This document shows positions 8,201 through 13,802 of a stretch of DNA of 23,978 nt, piece after piece (the stretch's first letter is position 1; each line of letters starts with the position of its first letter). The notes under the pieces were generated by a model that was not told the origin of the DNA, did not search any database, and saw only the letters and a program-made list of their open reading frames with translations. This DNA is from CALMSM01 sp964534095 (lineage in GTDB: Bacteria; Patescibacteriota; Saccharimonadia; Saccharimonadales; CALMSM01). Made by a program: the position numbers and the translations under genes. The stretch covers positions 1 through 23,978 of the forward strand of contig CAZHPF010000005.1 in NCBI GenBank assembly GCA_964534095.1, written 5' to 3'.

Positions 8201-10775
8201 GTTGGTGCAACTGAATGCTTCTTCCCAATTACCGGCCGTGTCAGGAGCTTTACTTACCAACTTGGATGCGACAGACCTGACAGGAACTATAGCTAGTGCC
8301 CGTATCTCTGGCTCTTACACCGGTATAACTGGTACCGGCGCCTTAACGGTTGGTTCCATTGCTTCAGGCTTTGGAAGTATAAATATCGGCAGCAACACAT
8401 TCACAGGTAACGGCTCCGGGCTTACGGCTCTTAATGCTTCAAATATCTCCACTGGCACCTTAGCCGTCGCCCAGGGCGGTACCGGTGCAGGAACTCATAC
8501 TGCTGGTGGAATATTGTTCGGTAATGGCACTAGTGCTGTTACTAACTCTGGCGTATTAACCAACGGCCAGTTATTAATCGGTGACGGTACTGGTGCGCCG
8601 ACTGCGGCCACGCTGACGCAAGGTACAGGCATCAGTATTAGTAATGGTGCGGGCAGCATCACCATATCGGCCGGTGCTACGGTTACACTTCAAGGCAACA
8701 CCTTCAACGGCGCCAGCCAACTGGTACAACTCAACGCCTCATCCCAGCTCCCAGCCGTATCGGGAGCTTTGCTAACTAACCTCGATGCTACTGACCTGAC
8801 AGGTACTATAGCCAGCGCTAGGTTAAGTGGTTCCTATACTGGTATTACCGGAACAGGAGCCTTAACTGCCGGATCAATAGCCTCTGGGTTTGGCAACATC
8901 AACATTGGCGCTAATACCTTTACAGGGAACGGATCGGGGCTTACGGCTCTTAACGGATCGAACATTTCTACTGGAACAGTAGCTGATGGGCGCCTCAGCG
9001 GTAATGTAGCTTTGTACAATGCCGCTACGGCTAACTTTACGGGTACGTTGCAGCAGGCGGGGAATGACGTTTGTACTACAGTTGGAAACTGTACCAGTAG
9101 TGGCAGCCTACAAGATGCTTATGACAACGGCGGCGAAATCCAATTAGCCGCAAGCGGCGACGATTTGAGGATCACCAACGATAGCGGCAAGGAAATCTTA
9201 TTTGCCGATAAAACAACTGGCTTTATCGGCATGGGTACTGTTGCTCCAAGTGCTAAACTCGAAATTGTCGCAGATCCGCCAAGCCTGAATCCTGATATCA
9301 ATGACGCTACATTCGCAACAAGCTGGAACAGTACCATAATTGGCGCGGCAGAGTCTATGAACTTCAGCCCCGATGGTAGCCACCTATGGACTCTCGAAAG
9401 CAATGCCTACGCCGTTGGCTATGACGTATCATCGCCGCATGATGTCAGTTCGGCAAACTGGGTCGCCGACTACTTTGATATAACCAGCCAGACAAGTGCC
9501 CCTGTTGATATTTCTTCCAATTCCAGCGGAACCAGAATGTATGTGCTTGAAACCAGCACCGGTAAAATATACCAATATGATTTGAGCAATCCATGGGAGT
9601 TAGCCAGCGCTACCTATGACGATGTCTACACCAGCACCCAGGCCGACACCGCGACGAACATCACCTTCAAGCCGGATGGCACCAAGCTGTATATGACTGA
9701 TCCGACTGACGACAGGATATACCAGTACACCCTAGGCACGCCTTGGGATGTTACCACGGCTACCTACGATACTGTCAGCTTCCTGACAACTACCCAGTCT
9801 AACAATCCGACCTCGATGTTCCTAAATAGCAGCGGAACAAAGCTTTATGTTATGCAAGCCACCACTTTCCCTATTTTCTACCAATACACCCTGAGCACTC
9901 CATGGGTGATCAGCAGCGCCAGCTACGACAGCATATCTCTCACGGCTACTGCTGCTAATACCGGAGTTTTGGATGCTACTATGAGCTCTGATAATGAGCG
10001 TTTCTATGCTACGAGGTCTACCGTTGCTGGTGTAGCCGAGTATCACTTTGAGATTAGCTCGCCGTCCGGCCCGTTGGTAAAAGTCAGCGGCGAAGTACAA
10101 GCGGATAGCCTGACAGTCGGGGGTTCAGCAGTTTGTACAATTTCCAATAACTGTAGCTACGCACCGGCATCAGGTTCTGCCAACTATATTCATGACACGT
10201 CTACTGTTTACGCCGCCAACGTAGCCGTCCAAAGCGCCACCAGCAACACCCGGGCAGGTCTTTTCAAGGGGCATACCAGCCAATCTGCATCAGTTAACAT
10301 TTTTGAAGTTCAAAACTCATCCAGCACCCCCCTGTTCGGTGTTAGCAATATCGGCGCCGTTACAGTTCACACCTCTACTAACAGTGCCAGTGCTTTTAGC
10401 GTAGAAAACACTGGCGGCACCCCGATCTTTAACGTTAATACCTCGACCCCAAGCATTACACTGGGTAGTGGCGGTACAGCCTTTAGTTCGATTAAAGGCG
10501 TTACAATCAACTGGGATATACCTAGTACGGCTAACGGTGCTACAGTAGAAACGATATGGGACTTACCGGATGACGATATTGTCGTTCTGGGCGTAAAGGT
10601 GCCGACTAGTCCTGTTTGTGGCGGCTTCGGTTGTTTATATGATCATGAGTCACAAAAGAGTGCCTCCTTAGTAAATGGGCGCAATCCTTACATAAGATTG
10701 ACATTTACAAACGGTAGTGGCGGTGCTATAAACCCGCCTAACGGAGTGTGGAGGATTTTCTACATCGAACCATAG
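5265..10775 (+). CDS. giant secreted tail-fibre-like repeat protein with beta-propeller
   Basis: The 1836-aa product has a signal peptide (1-35, ending AQA). An N-terminal domain about 39-165 (YKINFQGRLTDNNGN, YNVKFTIFNAASGG, PRQPIAATPYAFNSD) is frequent in large CPR and phage-tail-like proteins. Then come short beta repeats of phage-tail-fibre character (about 210-425, GTGSTGAKTITIGS type) and long near-identical repeats at 427-1220. A linker with DAYDNGGEIQLAASGDD follows. A beta-propeller-like domain spans about 1353-1600, with repeats built as DGTKLYM-x-D, IYQYTL and a TPWDVTTATYD turn. The last 240 residues again look like fibre-tip sequence. No membrane anchor, LPXTG or cell-wall motif is present. 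It is probably an extended surface fibre or adhesin, with tip or propeller binding a partner cell. Cysteines come mainly in CX5C pairs (202/208, 750/756, 1270/1276, 1624/1630). The ribosome site is weak. Confidence 0.8.
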   Translation: MPNFRKILLKAPLVWSLFLVAMLFAAVYSGRHAQAAQTIPYKINFQGRLTDNNGNIVSDGLYNVKFTIFNAASGGSQLWQEFRQTTNRVQITNGLFDVRFGDVTALSPTLFDDSTQLYLQVELPTPATATCSTSSCGSFTEGPLTPRQPIAATPYAFNSDTIDGIDGSSLARNDQTNTFTADQVVSGELSATTLLQGGNDVCDDSNNCNYAATSGGAGYIQNQTVSPQTAGFNITGNGTIGGNLAVTGTINTNTLSATALTFSGANPLISPSTTNTGLAVRSNGSGTLTLDSGTTGSIEVGTGNNAKSINIGTGSTGAKTITIGSVVTGTNVSLVSAGAPISLSTLVGDINVNTAGSGTINVGTTAVARSTNIGTGAAAQTVTVGSTNTTSTTTVQSGSGGINLNGATSITGNTNITGSVTATSFVGDGSALTNLDAGDISTGTLGVARGGTGAATHTAGGVLFGNGTSAIQNSGVLTNGQLLIGDGTGAPTVGTLTAGTGIGITNGAGSITVAVGSTVTLQGNTFNGASQLVQLNASSQLPAVSGVNLTNLNATNLASGTVNTARIAGSYTGITGTGALTAGSIASGFGSINIGASVFTGDGSGLTNLDATDLTGTIASARLSGSYTGITGTGALTAGSIASGFGNINIGSNTFTGNGSGLTTLNASNISTGTLAVAQGGTGAATHTAGAILFGNGTSAVTNSGVLTNGQLLIGDGTGAPTVGTLTAGTGIGVTNGAGSITLAVDSTVCTTGGNCAGVGGTGDILQGGNSFVGAMTIGTNNAQALNLETNGVNRLTIDNAGAITTTGDLTVGGTVSGNGSGLTTLSASNLSSGTVNTARIAGSYTGITGTGALTAGSIASGFGNINIGSNTFTGNGSGLTALNASNVSSGTLAVAQGGTGAATLTAGGILFGNGTSAVQNSGVLTNGQLLIGDGTGAPTVGTLTAGTGIGVTNGAGTITIAADSTVTLQGNTFNGASQLVQLNASSQLPAVSGALLTNLDATDLTGTIASARISGSYTGITGTGALTVGSIASGFGSINIGSNTFTGNGSGLTALNASNISTGTLAVAQGGTGAGTHTAGGILFGNGTSAVTNSGVLTNGQLLIGDGTGAPTAATLTQGTGISISNGAGSITISAGATVTLQGNTFNGASQLVQLNASSQLPAVSGALLTNLDATDLTGTIASARLSGSYTGITGTGALTAGSIASGFGNINIGANTFTGNGSGLTALNGSNISTGTVADGRLSGNVALYNAATANFTGTLQQAGNDVCTTVGNCTSSGSLQDAYDNGGEIQLAASGDDLRITNDSGKEILFADKTTGFIGMGTVAPSAKLEIVADPPSLNPDINDATFATSWNSTIIGAAESMNFSPDGSHLWTLESNAYAVGYDVSSPHDVSSANWVADYFDITSQTSAPVDISSNSSGTRMYVLETSTGKIYQYDLSNPWELASATYDDVYTSTQADTATNITFKPDGTKLYMTDPTDDRIYQYTLGTPWDVTTATYDTVSFLTTTQSNNPTSMFLNSSGTKLYVMQATTFPIFYQYTLSTPWVISSASYDSISLTATAANTGVLDATMSSDNERFYATRSTVAGVAEYHFEISSPSGPLVKVSGEVQADSLTVGGSAVCTISNNCSYAPASGSANYIHDTSTVYAANVAVQSATSNTRAGLFKGHTSQSASVNIFEVQNSSSTPLFGVSNIGAVTVHTSTNSASAFSVENTGGTPIFNVNTSTPSITLGSGGTAFSSIKGVTINWDIPSTANGATVETIWDLPDDDIVVLGVKVPTSPVCGGFGCLYDHESQKSASLVNGRNPYIRLTFTNGSGGAINPPNGVWRIFYIEP
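6543..8924 (+). repeat. coding tandem repeats of about 173 codons inside the giant fibre gene
   Basis: Each unit begins G-(D/N)-G-S-(A/G)-L. Units start at nt 6543, 7065, 7233, 7716, 7887 and 8406, and a last partial unit starts at 8925. Full units are 173-174 codons (427-600, 875-1047, 1048-1220). The second full unit is broken into 56-, 161- and 57-codon pieces by a variable insert that contains a CX5C pair. Shared blocks include GVLTNGQLLIGDGTGAPT, FNGASQLVQLNASSQLPAVSG and GSYTGITGTGALT. Most copies differ at synonymous sites, but some stretches are nearly identical in DNA. Confidence 0.9.
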
Positions 10776-10791
10776 AAAAATAAGCTGCTCA

Positions 10792-10800
10792 TGGTAAAAT
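10792..10800 (+). promoter_or_regulatory. extended -10 promoter of the small membrane protein gene
   Basis: TGGTAAAAT is a close relative of the TGGTATAAT elements at 621 and 5212. It lies 16 nt after the giant gene's stop. Transcription would start near 10807, just before AAGGAGG. Confidence 0.5.
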
Positions 10801-10828
10801 TGAGGCAACACAAGGAGGTGTATTTTTA

Positions 10829-11320
10829 ATGAACGGAACCCAACATCAACAGCCAACCAACCAGCCAACACCTGCACAGCAGGCAGCCTTAAGGCAACGT
10901 GCCCAGACTATACGCAAAAGCAAGTTGTATAAAAAAGTGATTGTTTTTGTGGTAGCCCTTGTCGTCATCGCGGCCGCATACTTTCTCTACACTACAAAAG
11001 TAGCAAATGGTGGTGTCAAGCGCGGACAATACCAGGCTGTCTTTTTAGCAAACGGCCAGGTCTACTTTGGCAAACTCAGCGGCTCAAGCAAAAAGTACGT
11101 TACGCTCACAGATGTGTATTACTTGCAGGTGCAAGATCAAAAAGATGACAAAAACCAGAACCAACTTTCACAGGACAACACGCAGTTGATTAAACTTGGC
11201 GAAGAACTTCATGGTCCGGAAGACGAAATGAAAATTTCGCAGTCAGAAATAAGCTTCTGGGAAAACCTCAAAGACGACAGCAAGATAGTTGAAGCCATAA
11301 AAGACTACAAGAAGAAATAA
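10829..11320 (+). CDS. single-pass membrane protein with small extracytoplasmic domain, unknown
   Basis: The 163-aa product has a Gln/Pro/Thr-rich cytoplasmic N-terminus (1-30), one transmembrane helix about 36-54 (KVIVFVVALVVIAAAYFLY) and an outside domain. The domain begins GQYQAVFLANGQVYFGKL and continues KYVTLTDVYYLQVQ, a small beta motif seen in many CPR hypothetical proteins, then a Lys/Asp/Gln-rich spacer and a helical C-terminus (ISFWENLKDDSKIVEAIKDYKKK). AAGGAGG at 10812-10818 is the strongest Shine-Dalgarno site in the locus and fixes the ATG. Position suggests a role with the surface locus, but it has its own promoter-like element and may be independent. No function is assigned. 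Confidence 0.75.
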   Translation: MNGTQHQQPTNQPTPAQQAALRQRAQTIRKSKLYKKVIVFVVALVVIAAAYFLYTTKVANGGVKRGQYQAVFLANGQVYFGKLSGSSKKYVTLTDVYYLQVQDQKDDKNQNQLSQDNTQLIKLGEELHGPEDEMKISQSEISFWENLKDDSKIVEAIKDYKKK

Positions 11321-11344
11321 TAAACACCTAAAAAGTCTCATACA

Positions 11345-11353
11345 TGGTATAAA
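11345..11353 (+). promoter_or_regulatory. possible distal promoter of the pyrimidine operon
   Basis: TGGTATAAA is an extended -10 with 5/6 hexamer match. It would give a leader of about 78 nt before ATG 11438. It could be used instead of, or together with, the proximal -10 at 11421-11426. Confidence 0.4.
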
Positions 11354-11420
11354 TCTCAATCTTTTTGTGCGAGCATTAATCGTCTGCAAACTTTACAACA
11401 TACATATGAAAATCGTGAGT

Positions 11421-11426
11421 TATACT
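11421..11426 (+). promoter_or_regulatory. proximal -10 of the pyrimidine operon, leaderless position
   Basis: TATACT (5/6) ends 11 nt before ATG 11438, so transcription would start at most a few nt before the start codon. No Shine-Dalgarno is present between. The -35 is poor (TTTACA at 11392-11397 leaves a 23-nt spacer). Confidence 0.45.
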
Positions 11427-11437
11427 AAGAATCTAGT

Positions 11438-11848
11438 ATGGCTATCACAGAAGTACTAGGCGCATCTCCAGCCCCCGCACATGAAACCGCCCCTGTTGGC
11501 GGTTTTTCTATGGCCACCGCGGTAGAAGTAGTGCCAGTAGTAGAACCAGCAACTGGCGCGGAGTCGGTTGCCCCAATTGAGCCAACTTCTCAACTCCCAA
11601 AGTATACTGACGAAGAAATTACTGCCGCACAACGAACACTGACTATGTGGTTTGGTGGCGATAGATGGGCAGTAGCAAATACACGCTGCAATCGCGGTCT
11701 GGATGATCTGAGGAGCCCAGAGCGCAGAAATAGCCTGAACGCCAAGTTCTATATCTACGTAGAAGGTTTGCTTGATAGAGCCCACTCGGCCTATGATCAT
11801 TTTCCGGAACCAAAAGGCTCAAGACCGAGTGAAGGGCAGGCCGGATGA
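11438..11848 (+). CDS. unknown 136-aa protein at the head of the pyrimidine operon
   Basis: The protein has a low-complexity Ala/Pro/Val/Glu-rich N-terminal third (about 1-50) with no signal peptide and a more ordered C-terminal part (about 52-125, YTDEEITAAQRTLTMWFGG, then a helical stretch FYIYVEGLLDRAHSAYDHF). No family is recognised. Its TGA overlaps the pyrB ATG, so the two are translationally coupled. A terminator-like hairpin lies inside codons 16-23. If that hairpin is a real attenuator, the ORF would start at ATG 11510 (112 aa) for read-through transcripts, or the first 24 codons would act as a leader peptide. With ATG 11438 the mRNA would be nearly leaderless. It could be a pyrimidine-linked regulator or simply a co-transcribed gene. 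Confidence 0.55.
   Translation: MAITEVLGASPAPAHETAPVGGFSMATAVEVVPVVEPATGAESVAPIEPTSQLPKYTDEEITAAQRTLTMWFGGDRWAVANTRCNRGLDDLRSPERRNSLNAKFYIYVEGLLDRAHSAYDHFPEPKGSRPSEGQAG
11484..11507 (+). terminator. terminator-like hairpin inside the operon's first ORF (possible attenuator)
   Basis: AAACCGCC (11484-11491) pairs perfectly with GGCGGTTT (11498-11505) around a 6-nt loop, and the T run 11503-11507 follows directly. It has the form of an intrinsic terminator and lies 50-80 nt after the proximal transcription start, ahead of pyrB-carAB. The only antiterminator pairing I can see is short (GGCG 11459-11462 with CGCC 11488-11491). Confidence 0.5.
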
Positions 11849-12768
11849 ATGGCGTAATGCCATTCAAAAATGTCATTTCTACCCAACAATTTAGCAATCG
11901 TTCCGATCTGGAAGACTTATTTGAGTCCGCACACTTACTCAAAACCTTACCTGCCTGGCAATACCCGCGACCGCTCAGTGGTAAAATTGTCGCCACTCTT
12001 TTTTACGAACCAAGCACACGTACACGTTTATCGTTTGAGGCAGCCGTTATTCGGTTAGGTGGCCAACTGCTCAGCACCGAAAGCGCCAGCCAGTTCTCGT
12101 CGGCGATAAAGGGCGAAACTCTCGAAGATACTATACGGGTTGTCAGCGGGTATGCCGATATCATCATCCTGCGCCATCCAGAAATCGGCGCCGCAGAAAG
12201 AGCAGCGTCGGTCACAAACGTGCCGATTATTAACGCCGGTGATGGAGCAGGCGAACACCCCACACAGGCACTGCTCGACGTCTTCACTATTTGGGAACTC
12301 AAAGGCACGATTGACGGCCTGCACATTGGATTAGTAGGAGATCTCAAATACGGACGTACCATCCATTCGTTAGTAACTCTCTTAAACCTGTACGACGTAA
12401 CGATTGCTTGTTTTGTCCCCGAAACCTTGCAGCTCCCACCAGCACTTATCACCCGACCGGTAACGTTTTACGATGACTGGCAAGACGTAGCTCCACAGCT
12501 TGATGTCATCTATATGACGCGAATACAAAAGGAGCGGTTACCGGCCAATGAGGTATCCCGCGCCACACCAGGCCTAGTGCTGGATAACGATGTTATCAAA
12601 CACCTCAAGTCAGACGCTGTCATCATGCACCCATTGCCACGACTCGGAGAAATACCCCCTACTATCGATACAGACCATCGCGCTGCATATTTTCACCAGG
12701 CTCGTAATGGTTTGTACGTTCGCATGGCGCTGTTGCAACACATAATTAAAGGAGGGAGCATAGAATGA
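11845..12768 (+). CDS. pyrB: aspartate carbamoyltransferase catalytic subunit
   Basis: The enzyme condenses carbamoyl phosphate with aspartate to give carbamoyl aspartate, the committed step of de novo UMP synthesis. The product is 307 aa, normal for the catalytic chain. The phosphate-binding STRTR is at 57-61, the active-site Lys is at 89 in SAIKGETLEDT, HPTQALLD is at 138-145, and a C-terminal HPLPR loop is present. No pyrI regulatory subunit is nearby. The ATG overlaps the upstream TGA (ATGA); an alternative ATG at 11857 lies partly in a hairpin loop. A perfect 7-bp hairpin covers the first codons. The gene is joined to carA by another ATGA overlap, so carbamoyl phosphate is made and used by products of the same operon. 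Later pathway genes (pyrC, D, E, F) are not in the window. Confidence 0.96.
   Translation: MNGVMPFKNVISTQQFSNRSDLEDLFESAHLLKTLPAWQYPRPLSGKIVATLFYEPSTRTRLSFEAAVIRLGGQLLSTESASQFSSAIKGETLEDTIRVVSGYADIIILRHPEIGAAERAASVTNVPIINAGDGAGEHPTQALLDVFTIWELKGTIDGLHIGLVGDLKYGRTIHSLVTLLNLYDVTIACFVPETLQLPPALITRPVTFYDDWQDVAPQLDVIYMTRIQKERLPANEVSRATPGLVLDNDVIKHLKSDAVIMHPLPRLGEIPPTIDTDHRAAYFHQARNGLYVRMALLQHIIKGGSIE
11847..11865 (+). promoter_or_regulatory. hairpin over the pyrB start region
   Basis: GAATGGC (11847-11853) and GCCATTC (11859-11865) form a perfect 7-bp stem with loop GTAAT. It begins within the ATG at 11845 and also covers the alternative ATG 11857. It could hold back independent initiation at pyrB so that translation depends on ribosomes finishing the upstream ORF. 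The pairing is seen directly; the role is inferred. Confidence 0.4.
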
Positions 12769-13802
12769 CCACACTATCTAAGTACAAGCTACAGCTCGCA
12801 GATGGTACAAACTTCAGGGGTCAATCGCCAAAAGGGCAACAACCAGCCACCGGTGAAGTAGTCTTCAATACCGGCATGGTGGGATATGTCGAAACCTTAA
12901 CCGACCCCTCATATGCCGGGCAGATAGTGGTGTTTACGTATCCCTTGATTGGCAACTATGGAGTACCCTCGCCAGAAACGTGGGAGTCAACAAAAATCCA
13001 TGCCACCGGCGTAGTGGTGAGTGGGCTATACGACGGGTCACTGCCAGCCCATGCTAAGCAGTCGTTCGCTACATGGTTGGATGAACAGCACATTCCTTGG
13101 ATTTCAGGAATTGATACCCGGGCGCTCACCAAATATTTACGTACACGCGGTACCATAGCAGGCAGACTGCAGCCAGCGCGGCGCTCTAATGCCGAGCCTA
13201 TAGTTGCTACGTCGCCGCGTATAACCATAGACAAGCCAAAAGTCTACAATGGCCACTGCCCTAAAACAGTGCTGGTAATCGACTGCGGTGCCAAAGAAAA
13301 TATCATACGCATGCTAAGGGCGCTGCCAGTTCGAGTCAAACGAGTGCCCTTAGGGTACGACATCAGTCAAGAACAATACGACGGGGTGTTGGTGTCGAAC
13401 GGCCCCGGAGACCCAACGGCTTATCCTGAAGTGATTGCAACGCTCAAAGCTTGTCTACGCAGTAATAAACCGGTATTCGGCATCTGTCTGGGCAGCCAGC
13501 TTATGGGGTTAGCGGCTGGTGCCAAGACGTATAAGCTGCCGTTCGGGCACCGGGGGCATAACCAACCTTGTATCGACAGTCATAACCAGGCAATCATTAC
13601 GAGCCAAAATCATGGCTATGCTATAGACGAAACTACGCTACCAAAAACCTGGCAAGTGACGCATCGTAACCTCAACGACAACTCCGTGGAAGGCATCGCC
13701 CACAAAACTAAACCGTTTTTCTCTGTCCAGTTTCACCCTGAGGCCGCCCCCGGCCCCACCGATACTACTAATATGTTTGAAAGGTTTCGCGCATTATTAT
13801 GA
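12765..13802 (+). CDS. carA: carbamoyl-phosphate synthase small (glutaminase) subunit
   Basis: CarA hydrolyses glutamine and channels ammonia to CarB. The product is 345 aa, slightly short for the family. The N-terminal CarA domain is clear (GEVVFNTGMVGYVETLTDPSY 30-50, YPLIGNYGV 59-67). The class I amidotransferase domain spans about 167-345 with SNGPGDPT (211-218), nucleophile Cys241 in GICLGSQ, and His324 and Glu326 in QFHPE, so the catalytic triad is complete. The usual GICLGHQ has Ser at 244 in place of His, which is not a triad residue. The ATG overlaps the pyrB stop and has the strongest ribosome site of the operon (AAAGGAGGG, about 12748-12756). Its stop overlaps carB by 4 nt. Confidence 0.96.
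   Translation: MTTLSKYKLQLADGTNFRGQSPKGQQPATGEVVFNTGMVGYVETLTDPSYAGQIVVFTYPLIGNYGVPSPETWESTKIHATGVVVSGLYDGSLPAHAKQSFATWLDEQHIPWISGIDTRALTKYLRTRGTIAGRLQPARRSNAEPIVATSPRITIDKPKVYNGHCPKTVLVIDCGAKENIIRMLRALPVRVKRVPLGYDISQEQYDGVLVSNGPGDPTAYPEVIATLKACLRSNKPVFGICLGSQLMGLAAGAKTYKLPFGHRGHNQPCIDSHNQAIITSQNHGYAIDETTLPKTWQVTHRNLNDNSVEGIAHKTKPFFSVQFHPEAAPGPTDTTNMFERFRALL

Noticed and set aside
6543..8924. Regular repeats that might be read as a CRISPR or intergenic repeat array
   Set aside because: The units are about 520 nt, keep frame throughout and are protein-coding; there are no short identical repeats with unique spacers.
657..10775. Sortase-type LPXTG anchors or strict WxL motifs in the surface proteins
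   Set aside because: None found; the secreted proteins end in plain beta strands and the two DUF916-like proteins end in a TM helix with a basic tail.
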